NCBI GenBank assembly: GCA_023410475.1
Contig: JAEYPS010000032.1
Location: 186,001 to 250,000, forward strand
From: Bacillota bacterium
Lineage (GTDB): Bacteria > Bacillota > Clostridia > Christensenellales > SZUA-584
Reading direction: 5' to 3'
DNA: 64,000 nt
Shown here: positions 16,435 through 25,382 of the stretch, in pieces
Layout: each line of letters begins with the position of its first letter
Position numbering within the stretch: position 1 is the stretch's first letter
The notes under the pieces: model-generated
What the model was told of the DNA's origin: nothing
What the model saw: only the letters and a program-made list of their open reading frames with translations
Database searches by the model: none
Translations under genes and position numbers: made by a program

Positions 16435-17688
16435 TCAGCCTCCGGCTCCTACTTTCGCTACGCCCGTGGCGCTGTAAGCCCACAGAGTGTCCTGGACCAT
16501 TTGAAGTTGCTCATCTTTACACGATATTATGAGCACGACCTCGGGCTGCTTGCCCTTTTGCTTTTTATTCTTGCGCTTTGTTGTTATGAGCTTTATGCCC
16601 AGCCCCAGGAAAAAGCCGAAACCCGTGCCGATAAGCGCCCAGAGTATGGGGCCCCATTCTAGCAGGAAGCCGTATATTAAGCCAAAGAGCGCGAACAGCG
16701 CCGCCAATATCATGGGCACGTCAAACATGCTGAGGCTGTCGGAGGAATGCATCCTGTCAAAAAGCATTCTGTCTTCGTTTTGTTTATCCATCGGCACGGC
16801 GAATATGTTCTCTCTGGGCACTCCTTTCATCTCTATGGCGGTTATCGCTGTCTCTATCTTCAGCGTTTGTTCAAATGTCGATACTATATACATATTGCAG
16901 TCCTTTTGTCTCACGAGCGGCATACTGAACGAAGCGCTCTGATAGTTGTTTTTAAGAAATTTATCCTGCTCCCACTCAAAAAGCTTGTTGCTCTCCACTG
17001 CGTTGACATACGCGTCGTATATCCCGAAGAAGAATATAGAAGGCACGTTGAGCAGCCATTGAATGTTGACGATGCCCTTTGCCTGCTCAAACTGCCCGTA
17101 AGCCGTCATATGGATGGCGGTCAGAACATTTGAGCAGCAAACCACAGCCACCCACCAGCCGAGCAGAAAAAACGCGACTACTATCCGGTGGCTTATAAGC
17201 TGCCCGGCGCCCGTTGATAAAGCCGACCAAAAAGCCGCCGTCCAAGGTACGCTTTTGTCAAGATAGTTCATGCCCAGAGGATGCAGAACAAACGGTTTTA
17301 CCATCTCGTCCTCGCGGGCTGCGAGTAAAAACTGGTTGTTGAGGCTGGCCGCCACACGGCTGCTGTCCCATATCGCGAACAGATATGTGGGTATGTACAG
17401 CATGAGCCACCTTAAGTCCAGGACCTGCTTAGCTTCTTCGAACCGGAATGTGAACGTATAGAATATCGCCATGTTCAGACTCGACAGCAGGTTTATCGCC
17501 ACTTCCCATGCAAACAGTATGAATCCCCTGATGTATTTGCCGAGAAGCATATGCCCCATGCCCGGAAAAATTGCCGACCAGAAGCCTATAACAATAGGGC
17601 TTCTAAGATGAAGCTGCGTCGTTCCCCATATGCTCACCAACGCTTTTTTTCTTCTTGGCGGTTTTGTAGTATCAGCAGCCCGATTCAA
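16435..17688 (-). CDS. Membrane protein with an internal duplication and a C-terminal split alpha/beta domain
   Basis: About 417 residues. Residues ~30-130 and ~150-250 are repeats of each other: each has FWSAI-PG-G or FWSALSTGAG, two helices, an F-xx-AKxV or F-xx-AKGIV motif and an aspartate-ending helix (FAIWDSS, FFGIYDA). The C-terminal part has a beta-alpha-beta segment, a glycine-rich membrane hairpin (WALIGTGFGFFLGLG) and a second beta-alpha-beta segment. The frame opens with a GTG at 17697 that abuts the ribosome site; the TTG at 17688 lies 6 bases after AGAGGTG and is preferred. No known family recognised. Confidence 0.6.
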   Translation of the reverse strand: MNRAADTTKPPRRKKALVSIWGTTQLHLRSPIVIGFWSAIFPGMGHMLLGKYIRGFILFAWEVAINLLSSLNMAIFYTFTFRFEEAKQVLDLRWLMLYIPTYLFAIWDSSRVAASLNNQFLLAAREDEMVKPFVLHPLGMNYLDKSVPWTAAFWSALSTGAGQLISHRIVVAFFLLGWWVAVVCCSNVLTAIHMTAYGQFEQAKGIVNIQWLLNVPSIFFFGIYDAYVNAVESNKLFEWEQDKFLKNNYQSASFSMPLVRQKDCNMYIVSTFEQTLKIETAITAIEMKGVPRENIFAVPMDKQNEDRMLFDRMHSSDSLSMFDVPMILAALFALFGLIYGFLLEWGPILWALIGTGFGFFLGLGIKLITTKRKNKKQKGKQPEVVLIISCKDEQLQMVQDTLWAYSATGVAKVGAGG

Positions 17689-17850
17689 ACGATACACCTC
17701 TTAGAAAATATATTTCCCCGAACAGCCAAGTTTATAATATATCTAATAGAAAATTAAGGATGTCGGAACATATTTTATAGGCTTGATATGGTGAGAACGT
17801 ACCCGCGATATTTAATGCCATATTTGCGGCCGAGCATAAAAGGCGCTGCG

Positions 17851-17880
17851 GTATATCAAGCGGAAAATTGAGCCATACTG
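17851..17880 (+). promoter_or_regulatory. Probable sigma-G (forespore) promoter of ger cluster 3 and its lipoprotein
   Basis: GTATA (17851-17855), an 18-base spacer, then CATACTG (17874-17880). The sigma-G pattern is GHATR-N18-CATNHTA, so only the last base of the -10 deviates. The predicted start near 17887 leaves a ~27-base leader with AGAAGG and the ATG at 17914. This fits forespore expression of a germination operon. Confidence 0.6.
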
Positions 17881-17913
17881 AGAGTAAGAGCAACATTGAA
17901 AGAAGGTCCGGAT

Positions 17914-18669
17914 ATGAAAAGACTCGTTATCATAACGGCTGCGCTGGCGCTTGTTTTTACGCTTTTAGCGGGATGCGGGGGAGACGAAAACAAAAATGCC
18001 GCGACTACTCAGCTGCAGGGCGGACAACAGCAGCAAGGTCAGCAGGGCGGCCAGAAGTCGCCGGAATCGCAAAGCCAGGGCGGACAGCAGCAGAGCGGGG
18101 GCGGACAGATGATAGAGCCGCAGCAGCTCATCTCGAGGCAGGAAGCGGCTCAGCTTGCGGGCGAGCCCGTAAAAGACCCTATTAAGGAAGAGCAGCAGAT
18201 GCTTGGGCTTAAGCTTTGCCTTTACGTTGCGGAAAAACCGGATTCAAAAAGCTATATGATGGTCGCGGTCGTGCAGCAGGGAGCGATGCAGGGCGGCGGA
18301 GGCGGTGAGAGCGGCGGCCAGAGCGGCGGTGAAGGCGGAGGCGGCGAGAGCGGGGGGCATGGAGGCGGTGGCGGTGAAAGCGGCGGCCAGGGCGGCCAAG
18401 GAGGGCAAGGCGGCGGTGGCGGAGGACAGCAAGAGATGACGCCTAAGAGCCTGTTTGAGGCGCTCAAAAAGACGCTTGCCGACCCAAACGCCGACGCGGG
18501 CCGCATAGGCGAGGAAGCGTTCTTATCCGCGCCGGGCATAAGCATATTGTCCGGGGAATATTACATATATGTCGCCGCCAGCGCGGCGGACCCCGCCATG
18601 ACTCCGCAGATAATAAAGCAGGCGGGAGAGCTCGCTGTCAACAATCTGAAACGCTTGCTGGGTCAGTAA
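17914..18669 (+). CDS. Glycine-rich lipoprotein at the head of ger cluster 3
   Basis: A 251-residue lipoprotein: signal MKRLVIITAALALVFTLLAGC with a classical LAGC lipobox (Cys 21), then a Gln/Gly-rich linker. The start is set by AGAAGG 7 bases upstream. A globular part follows (QLISRQEAAQLAGEPV... LKLCLYVAE), interrupted by about 45 residues of almost pure Gly with Glu, Ser and Gln. The domain then resumes (TPKSLFEALKKTLAD... GEYYIYVAAS). Sigma-G-type promoter and position 86 bases before gerB suggest a forespore protein that accompanies the receptor. GerD is a germination lipoprotein in Bacillus, but I see no direct similarity. Confidence 0.65.
   Translation: MKRLVIITAALALVFTLLAGCGGDENKNAATTQLQGGQQQQGQQGGQKSPESQSQGGQQQSGGGQMIEPQQLISRQEAAQLAGEPVKDPIKEEQQMLGLKLCLYVAEKPDSKSYMMVAVVQQGAMQGGGGGESGGQSGGEGGGGESGGHGGGGGESGGQGGQGGQGGGGGGQQEMTPKSLFEALKKTLADPNADAGRIGEEAFLSAPGISILSGEYYIYVAASAADPAMTPQIIKQAGELAVNNLKRLLGQ
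18292..18426 (+). repeat. Gly-rich coding repeat (GGGGESGG units)
   Basis: Forty-five codons built around three GGGGESGG units (GGGGESGGQSGGE, GGGGESGGHG, GGGGESGGQGGQGGQ). The DNA is a near-repeating GGC/GGA pattern, so it is prone to slippage and length variation between strains. Confidence 0.8.
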
Positions 18670-18755
18670 ATACTGCTGACTCAATGTGAACGCAAAGCGC
18701 TGAACCCAATAGACGGCGCATGCAGGGTTGGCGGCAAAACGGTGCGGGAGCGGCG

Positions 18756-19865
18756 ATGGACAACACTATAACGAACCGGCAGATATTTTTCATACTTTTG
18801 CTTACGCTCACCTGCTACAGCATCGTGCCCATCTCAAAAGATATGGCGGAGGCGGCGGGCACGGGCGCGTGGATACCTATTCTGATAACGGCGCTGGTGT
18901 TCGCGCTGGCCGCGGTGTGCGTCGTATATCTCGGCAACATGTACAGGGGGCAGATGCTGCTCGATTACGCTCCTTCTCTCATCACAAAGCCGGGAGCGTA
19001 CGCTTTGGCGCTCTTTTATATGCTGTACTTCATGTTTATACTTGTTTTTCTGGTTACGAGCTTTTCAAAGCTGCTTTCCGCGGACTTTTTTCCCAAGTCG
19101 CCATTATGGTCGTTCCCTCTGTTTGGCATACCGCTGTTTTGCTTTATCGCGTATAAGGGGGTGACCAATGTGGCCAGGATGTCTGAACTGATAGGTATCG
19201 TATTTTTATGTACAGGTGTTTTTGTCCATATATTGATGACTACGGAGGGAAGAGTAAACAGGATACTGCCGCTGTTCAACCCGGCTGAGACAGGAAGGTA
19301 CATAGCGGGGATCAAAAGCGCGATATTCCCGTTTCTAGGCATCGAAGTGCTGTTTGTCTTCCCGCTGTCTCCAAGCATAACGAAGAAACCTTTGCGAACG
19401 GGATTTGCTTCGCTTATCGTTATAGGGCTGTTCTATATTTTCATTGTTCAGAGCTCTATTATGAAGCTGGGCATCAATGATATAGTGACCTACAAAGACG
19501 CGCTTATCGTGGCTATACGGGACACATCGCCGCAGTTTCTGGAGATAATATCGAGACTGGACATACTCTACCTTACTGTGGGTTTCGCGGGAATGTTTAC
19601 GGGCATCTCTGTCGTCATACTGGCGATCGTTGAATACCTTTGCCGCATATTCAAAAACTTAAGCCGCCTTGCGGCCGTGATAACGGTGGGCGCGGCTGCG
19701 TACGCATTTTTCCTTATAGCCAGCGGCATCAAGGGCTATGATAAGTTTTCTGAAGAACTGGGAACATATATAGGTATATTTGCGACGCTGATAGCTCCCG
19801 CAATACTGTTGATCATCGCGAAGGCAAAGAAGAAGAAAGAAAAGGCAAACGGCAATGCGGGCTAA
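18756..19865 (+). CDS. Spore germination permease, GerAB/GerKB family (B subunit), cluster 3
   Basis: About 369 residues with ten hydrophobic helices; opens with TNRQIFFILLLTLTCYSIVPI and ends in a basic KAKKKKEKA tail. An in-frame ATG lies 36 bases upstream, but GGGAG directly before the 18756 ATG makes this the likely start. Fourth B subunit in the window and, judged by eye, the most divergent: the SFQSVRM/GEFLTR block of cluster 1 is replaced by SPQFLEIISRLDILYL. Its 3' end overlaps the C gene by 11 bases. Confidence 0.9.
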   Translation: MDNTITNRQIFFILLLTLTCYSIVPISKDMAEAAGTGAWIPILITALVFALAAVCVVYLGNMYRGQMLLDYAPSLITKPGAYALALFYMLYFMFILVFLVTSFSKLLSADFFPKSPLWSFPLFGIPLFCFIAYKGVTNVARMSELIGIVFLCTGVFVHILMTTEGRVNRILPLFNPAETGRYIAGIKSAIFPFLGIEVLFVFPLSPSITKKPLRTGFASLIVIGLFYIFIVQSSIMKLGINDIVTYKDALIVAIRDTSPQFLEIISRLDILYLTVGFAGMFTGISVVILAIVEYLCRIFKNLSRLAAVITVGAAAYAFFLIASGIKGYDKFSEELGTYIGIFATLIAPAILLIIAKAKKKKEKANGNAG

Positions 19866-20988
19866 AAAAACGGTACTTTTAATAACGGCGGTGTGCATAG
19901 CGCTGATGAGCACGGGCTGCTGGGACGCCACGGACATAAACGAAAAAGCGCTTATAACGCTTGTGTTGACGGACAGGCAGGACGGCGAGTTCGTATTCTA
20001 TGTAGAGGTGCCCAACCTTGCCGTCGGGCAGAGCAACGAAAACGGGAGCGGCGATGCAAAAGAGCAGTACAGTATCGTGACAGGGGCGGGCGAGTCGTAT
20101 GCCGAGGCAAGGCGCCGTCTGAACTCGAAGATGGATAATCCCGTATTCCTCGGATCGACACGCGCGCTTGTCATCACCGATGAGCTAGCAATGCACGGCA
20201 TGGAGGAGTATATGTACCGTATGCAGAACATGCTTGACTACCGCAAGACGCTGCACGTCGTGACTACAGCGGCAAGACCGGAAGATTTTATCGCGGTTAA
20301 GCCTGAAAACAACGTTTCGTTGGGTAATTCCGTAGACGATACGATAACGTGGCATAAAGACGACGGTAAATTCGTTTTGTACACCGTTTCGGATATACTT
20401 GATTTCCTGTACTCCCGTTATTGCTTCGTACTTCCCAATATGGATGTGCATGAAGGCAAGTTCGCATATAACGGATATACTATTATCCACAACGGCAGGT
20501 ATCTCGGGTTCATACCGCTTGAGGACTCAAAAGGCCTGGTCTGGCTGCTTGGCGACAACATTAAACTGCACTATGTAGTGAATATTGACGGGTTATCGGT
20601 TACGGCTGAAGTAACGGCATCGAAAAGAGATATAAAGCCCGTTTATTCTGACGGCAGAGTCTCGTTCGATATAAGCTTCAATTTCCATTCAAAAGTACTG
20701 TATCTGAGCAGTAATATAAAATTCAACGAGCAAGTTGAAACTAGGGTGAAAAATGCGCTTAAGGAGCAACTGCTTGAGGATATCACTTCAGCGGTAAGCC
20801 GGTCTCAGTCTTATCATTGCGATTATATGGGGTTTAAAGAGCGTTTCCGGGTCTCTTATCCCAATATCGTAAGCAAGCTCGACTGGGAATCGGAGTATAC
20901 GAACGCTGTGTTTCACATATCCGTTGATACGACGATCGAAACGGGTGGTATTATGGACCTTGAAGCCAGCGGGCATAAACTGGAATAG
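19855..20988 (+). CDS. Spore germination lipoprotein, Ger(x)C/GerKC family (C subunit), cluster 3
   Basis: A 377-residue C subunit with a clean lipoprotein signal (MRAKKTVLLITAVCIALMSTGC) and the family WDATDINEKALI motif right after the Cys. Conserved blocks follow: NPVFLGSTRALVITDELAMHGM near residue 96 and, at the C-terminus, SYHCDYMGFKERFR and AVFHISVDTTIETGG. Operon order here is B-C-A, unlike A-C-D-B-B and A-B-C-D in the other two clusters. No small D gene is visible in this cluster. Confidence 0.92.
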   Translation: MRAKKTVLLITAVCIALMSTGCWDATDINEKALITLVLTDRQDGEFVFYVEVPNLAVGQSNENGSGDAKEQYSIVTGAGESYAEARRRLNSKMDNPVFLGSTRALVITDELAMHGMEEYMYRMQNMLDYRKTLHVVTTAARPEDFIAVKPENNVSLGNSVDDTITWHKDDGKFVLYTVSDILDFLYSRYCFVLPNMDVHEGKFAYNGYTIIHNGRYLGFIPLEDSKGLVWLLGDNIKLHYVVNIDGLSVTAEVTASKRDIKPVYSDGRVSFDISFNFHSKVLYLSSNIKFNEQVETRVKNALKEQLLEDITSAVSRSQSYHCDYMGFKERFRVSYPNIVSKLDWESEYTNAVFHISVDTTIETGGIMDLEASGHKLE

Positions 20989-21001
20989 GGGCGGCGGATT
21001 T

Positions 21002-22474
21002 ATGCAGAGGCAGGACAGGCGCTATGAAAACCTTGTAAACCGTATAAAGAGCAATGATCTGAGCCTCGGCGAGAGGCGCGTAGATTACGGCTCGGGCTCG
21101 GTCACGATATTCTATGTCAAGCAGCTTACCGACAGGCTCGCGCTCAGCGAGCTTGTGATAAAACCGCTCACTGAATACAAAAAAGATCAGGCGCTCAAAG
21201 CCTCCGACGCCGCCGGCATAATATTCGCCGACGACTGCCTTGTTGAAAAAGATGAAAACAAAGCCGAGCAGCATATATTGAACGGTATGGCCGTGGTGCT
21301 GTTTTCGGGAGACTCGGAATACATCGTTGTCAACCTGAAAAAGGTCGAGAAGCGAAACACGACCGAACCGGTTATGGCGTATACGATAAGGGGCCCAAGG
21401 GACGCGCTTGTCGAAAACATTGACTCCAACCTGTCGCTTATACGCTATCGGCTGAAGGACACGAGCCTGCGTATAGATATGATGGAAGTGGGAAAGCGCA
21501 ATAAAACTGCGGTAGCGGTTATATATTTTGAAGATATCGCAAACGATACATGCGTCAATGAAGTGAAGAAAAGGATAGGCGCTATCAACATAGACGGCAT
21601 AAGCTCCTCGGGCGTGCTGCAGGCCTTTATGCTTAATAACAAGGCAAATCTGTTCCCGCAGATGGGAATAATAGAGCGCTCTGATATGGCGTGCGAAGCG
21701 CTGCTTGAGGGCAAGGTCGTAATCATTATGGACGGCGACCCCTGGGCGCTCGTAGCGCCCAAGGTGTTCAGCGAATACCTATGGGCATGCGACGATTTCT
21801 ATCTCAACAAATATATAGGTACATTTTTACGTATTCTTCGCGTCATAGCGCTAAACCTGTCCTTTATAGTCTCGGCGCTGTATGTCGCTGTGGTTTCATA
21901 CCATAACGATGTCCTGCCGGGTGAATATATGATAGCTATAGCTCAGGCCCGCGAGAAAGTGCCTTTTACAGCGCTCATCGAAGTGCTGCTTATAGAAGTT
22001 ATCGCAGAGCTTATACGCGAGTCTCTTATAAGGGTTCCCTCGAAGATAGGTACAGCCATAGGTATAGTGGGCGCTATTATCATAGGGCAGGCGGCTGTCA
22101 GCGCGGGTGTGTTCAGCCCGCTGCTGCTAATCGTTATCTCGATGTCGCTCATATCATCGTTCGTGCCGGCCGACTATACCATAGTCGACCCTTTCAGGGT
22201 ATTGAAGTTCCTGCTCATTATCGCGACCGGGTTTTTCGGGTTTTACGGATTCACGCTTGTTATAATGTTCGTTATCGCTCAGCTTGTATCATTGAATACT
22301 TTTGGCGTTCCGTACCTTTCGCCTCTTGCTCCGTTCAACAGAAAAGACTTTGCCAAATCAGCAGTATTCAGCAAGACAATGGCTGCAACGCGCCCCTCAT
22401 TTCTCCGCACAAAAGACAACACCCGCGCTCCCGCCAAAAAGCCTGGTGACAAGGGCGGCAATAAGCAACAGTAG
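21002..22474 (+). CDS. Spore germination protein, GerA/GerKA family (A subunit), cluster 3
   Basis: About 490 residues. The frame is open from 20924, but the region before 21002 overlaps gerC; the ATG at 21002 follows a G-rich site (GGGGCGG) 13 bases after the gerC stop. Landmarks: AYTIRGPRDALVENIDSNLSLIRYRLKD near residue 130, an IIERSDMACEALLEGKVVIIMDGDPW block, then membrane helices and a C-terminal PFNRKDF segment. It has a shorter N-terminus than the cluster 2 protein. Last gene of its operon; 178 bases separate it from the next gene, including a small palindrome at 22531-22546 (TAGTAT-CAGC-ATACTA). Confidence 0.92.
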   Translation: MQRQDRRYENLVNRIKSNDLSLGERRVDYGSGSVTIFYVKQLTDRLALSELVIKPLTEYKKDQALKASDAAGIIFADDCLVEKDENKAEQHILNGMAVVLFSGDSEYIVVNLKKVEKRNTTEPVMAYTIRGPRDALVENIDSNLSLIRYRLKDTSLRIDMMEVGKRNKTAVAVIYFEDIANDTCVNEVKKRIGAINIDGISSSGVLQAFMLNNKANLFPQMGIIERSDMACEALLEGKVVIIMDGDPWALVAPKVFSEYLWACDDFYLNKYIGTFLRILRVIALNLSFIVSALYVAVVSYHNDVLPGEYMIAIAQAREKVPFTALIEVLLIEVIAELIRESLIRVPSKIGTAIGIVGAIIIGQAAVSAGVFSPLLLIVISMSLISSFVPADYTIVDPFRVLKFLLIIATGFFGFYGFTLVIMFVIAQLVSLNTFGVPYLSPLAPFNRKDFAKSAVFSKTMAATRPSFLRTKDNTRAPAKKPGDKGGNKQQ

Positions 22475-22652
22475 ATTAAAAATGTGCACGACAAGCCGGG
22501 CGAACATCTATTTGATTTGATTCTGTTTAATAGTATCAGCATACTACCGCAAACCACAAAAGTTATGATAAAATTGTATACAAAGCTGAGAGGCTCGTTT
22601 TAACCGAAAAATTGTAGAGCTATCTTAAATATTTTTTGACGGCGGTTAGTGT

Positions 22653-25199
22653 ATGGAGATTCAGGACAGGGTAAGCACCGGACTTAAAGGATTCGATCAG
22701 GTCATAGACAGCCTGAGGCTGGGCGACAATGTTGTTTTTAAGGTCGATTCGGTATCCGATTATAAAAAGATGGTCGAGCCTTATGTCAGTCAGGCCTTGC
22801 TTGACAACAGAAGGCTTGTTTACGTTCGCTTTGGCAGTCATGAGCCCATACTTAAAGAACACCCGGCGATAAAGCTCTATAATGTAGACGCGGGAAAAGG
22901 CTTTGAGAGCTTCGCAACCGAAGTCCACAACATTGTCACGGCGGAAGGAAGAAAGGCGTTCTATGTTTTCGACTGCCTGACCGACCTGTTAAAATACTGG
23001 TATTCAGATCTGATGATAGGCAACTTCTTCAGAGTTGTGTGCCCGTATCTTTACGAGCTGGATACGATAGCTTACTTTGCTCTTATACGCAACGTCCATA
23101 CCTACAGCACCATTGCGGGAATACGCGACACTACGCAGCTGCTGCTCGAGCTTTATAACGTAAACGATAAGATGTACGTCCACCCTCTGAAGGCATGGCA
23201 GCGCTACTCGCCTACGATGTTCTTCCCTCACCTTATAAGCGGGCATGAAGCCGTAAGTATAACGGCAAGCTCGGAGGTAGCCGAACTCTTCTCCAGCATC
23301 CGTCGCGGCGCCGACAGGACGGACTACTGGAACATCATATTTGGCAGAGCAAGAGAAGCGCTTGAGCTTGTGCCTGAGCGTCAGCAGTCCACAAAGCGTT
23401 TGCTGATGCAGATGCTTATAGGAAAAGAATCGAGGATGTTCGAGCTGTGCGACAGGTATTTTACGCTCGGCGACATAATGGAGATAGCCTCAAGAGAGGT
23501 CGGCACCGGTTTTATAGGCGGCAAAAGCGTTGGAATGCTGCTCGCGAGAAAGATATTGGAGAGTGACGGCAACGACAGGTTTTCAAGGTATATAGAACCT
23601 CACGATTCTTATTACATAGGCTCGGATGTGTTTTACACATACATAGTTCAAAACGGCTGGTGGAAGCTGCGGATGATGCAAAAGACAGAGGAGGGCTACT
23701 ACAAGCACGCCCCCGAGCTAAAAGAAAAGCTTCTGACAGGAAAGTTTTCGGAGAGAATTCGCGAGCAGTTCGTACAGATGCTCGGGCATTTCGGCCAGTC
23801 TCCTATAATAGTACGCTCAAGCTCGCTGCTCGAGGACAATTTCGGCAACGCGTTCGCGGGCAAATACGAAAGCGTATTCTGCGTGAATCAGGGAACGCCC
23901 GAAGAACGCTATGAGGCATTCGAAAAAGCTGTGCGCACCGTTTACGCGAGCACGATGAACGACGACGCGCTCGCGTACAGGATGAACAGAGGGCTGTTCG
24001 AGAGAGACGAGCAGATGGCGATTCTTGTCCAGCGAGTCTCCGGAGACCAGCACAAGGATTATTTCTTCCCGCATGTCGCGGGAGTCGGCAATTCCACGAA
24101 CCTGTATGTCTGGAACAGGAACACCGACCCCGAGGCCGGAATGCTGCGCCTTGTGTTCGGGCTTGGAACAAGGGCAGTAGACAGGACAGACGGCGATTAC
24201 GCGCGAATAGTATGCCTCGACGACGCTTGCTGCCTGCCGCCTATGAGCCTTGAGGATCACTGCAAATACTCCCAGCACAACGTCGACGTTCTGTCTCTAA
24301 AGGAGAATGAGCTTACGAGCAAAGCGCTTGAGGACGTTGTGCTTGGCGATATCAAAGCCGAGCGAAGCCTGTTTGCGTGCGTAGATTCCCAGACGGCAAG
24401 GAGGCTGCGCGAGCTCGGGTATAAAGACGTAAAAGTTCCGTATATACTCGATTTTAAAAAGTTGCTGAATGATACCGAATTTCCCGCATTAATGAAGGAC
24501 ATACTCGCGCTGCTGTCCTCGGTGTACGACTACCCTGTTGACATTGAGTTTACTGCGAACTTCTCAAGAAACGGCGAGTTTAAGATAAACATACTGCAAT
24601 GCCGTCCGCTGCAGACGAGAGGGCTTGGAAACTCGGTAGACATGCCCAGGCTCACCGATCTGAGCGACTGTGTCTTTTATACAAAAGGAAACTTTATGGG
24701 GGGTAATGTACGCATGCCTGTCGATTATGTGATATTCGTGCAGCCAAGAGCGTATCTTGAGCTTACCGAACAGGGCAAATACGCAGCTGCAAGACAGATA
24801 GGCATGCTCAATTCAGCGCTGAAGGGCAGCAGCGTAATGCTTATGGGCCCGGGAAGATGGGGAACGACCACACCGTCGCTCGGCGTTCCGGTGCATTTTT
24901 CTGAAATATGCAATTTGTCGGTAATATGCGAGGTAGCTTTCAAAGAGGCAGGCTTATGCCCCGAGCTTTCGTATGGCAGTCACTTCTTTCAGGACCTCGT
25001 AGAAGCGGGAATATTCTACGCGGCGATATTTGAAGGCGAAAAAGATGTTTCGTTCAACCCTTGTCGCATCATATCCTCCAAGAATATACTGCCCGTAGTA
25101 TTGCCGCATAGCGCTCAGTTCTCGGACGTCATCCACGTTTCAAAAACGAACTTTGAGGTGTATTCCGACATAAAAACACAGACGCTTGTCTGCAAGTGA
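22653..25199 (+). CDS. PEP/pyruvate-binding (PPDK N-terminal) domain protein with a degenerate KaiC-like N-terminus
   Basis: An 848-residue protein. Residues 1-200 follow the KaiC/RecA ATPase pattern (STGLKGFDQVIDSLRLGDNVVF at the start, AFYVFDCLTDLL at a Walker-B-like place) but lack the GxxGxGK P-loop: GDNVVFKVDSVSDYKKM stands instead. Residues ~290-660 are a PPDK/PEP-synthase ATP-grasp domain with GGKSVGMLLARK and the signature IIVRSSSLLEDNFGNAFAGKYESVF. The phosphohistidine swivel and PEP-binding barrel of full enzymes are absent; the last ~200 residues are of unknown type (MLMGPGRWGTTTPSLGVPV). I infer an ATP-using kinase-like or transfer enzyme, not pyruvate metabolism. Ribosome site weak. 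Confidence 0.65.
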   Translation: MEIQDRVSTGLKGFDQVIDSLRLGDNVVFKVDSVSDYKKMVEPYVSQALLDNRRLVYVRFGSHEPILKEHPAIKLYNVDAGKGFESFATEVHNIVTAEGRKAFYVFDCLTDLLKYWYSDLMIGNFFRVVCPYLYELDTIAYFALIRNVHTYSTIAGIRDTTQLLLELYNVNDKMYVHPLKAWQRYSPTMFFPHLISGHEAVSITASSEVAELFSSIRRGADRTDYWNIIFGRAREALELVPERQQSTKRLLMQMLIGKESRMFELCDRYFTLGDIMEIASREVGTGFIGGKSVGMLLARKILESDGNDRFSRYIEPHDSYYIGSDVFYTYIVQNGWWKLRMMQKTEEGYYKHAPELKEKLLTGKFSERIREQFVQMLGHFGQSPIIVRSSSLLEDNFGNAFAGKYESVFCVNQGTPEERYEAFEKAVRTVYASTMNDDALAYRMNRGLFERDEQMAILVQRVSGDQHKDYFFPHVAGVGNSTNLYVWNRNTDPEAGMLRLVFGLGTRAVDRTDGDYARIVCLDDACCLPPMSLEDHCKYSQHNVDVLSLKENELTSKALEDVVLGDIKAERSLFACVDSQTARRLRELGYKDVKVPYILDFKKLLNDTEFPALMKDILALLSSVYDYPVDIEFTANFSRNGEFKINILQCRPLQTRGLGNSVDMPRLTDLSDCVFYTKGNFMGGNVRMPVDYVIFVQPRAYLELTEQGKYAAARQIGMLNSALKGSSVMLMGPGRWGTTTPSLGVPVHFSEICNLSVICEVAFKEAGLCPELSYGSHFFQDLVEAGIFYAAIFEGEKDVSFNPCRIISSKNILPVVLPHSAQFSDVIHVSKTNFEVYSDIKTQTLVCK

Positions 25200-25277
25200 A
25201 TAGGCGTTATTTTTCAATACACTTTAACTTCTCTCATTATTTCAATATTTGAAATTTAAGATATTTATATAAATATA

Positions 25278-25306
25278 TTGTCTTATATTGCCTTCGCGTG
25301 TAGAAT
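25278..25306 (+). promoter_or_regulatory. Probable sigma-A promoter of the CotH-like gene
   Basis: TTGTCT (25278-25283), a 17-base spacer and TAGAAT (25301-25306). It lies in the AT-rich 183-base gap before the TTG start at 25383. Confidence 0.55.
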
Positions 25307-25382
25307 GTAAGGGTCTGCATATTATGGTAATCATAAAGGCCATAATTTTTCAATTATTTTTAGCTGAGTCGGAGAACAGAAA

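Noticed and set aside
18292..18426. Possible CRISPR-like short repeats
   Set aside because: The repetition is Gly codons in frame inside a lipoprotein gene, with no spacers and no cas genes in the window.
22531..22570. Sigma-G-like promoter before the KaiC/PPDK-domain gene
   Set aside because: GCATA and TATGATA are there, but the 20-base spacer is too long and the fit is weak; the first part is better described as a small palindrome.
22653..25199. Calling this gene a phosphoenolpyruvate synthase
   Set aside because: Only the ATP-grasp domain is present; the phosphohistidine and PEP-binding domains are missing, and true ppdK is at 38784-41414.
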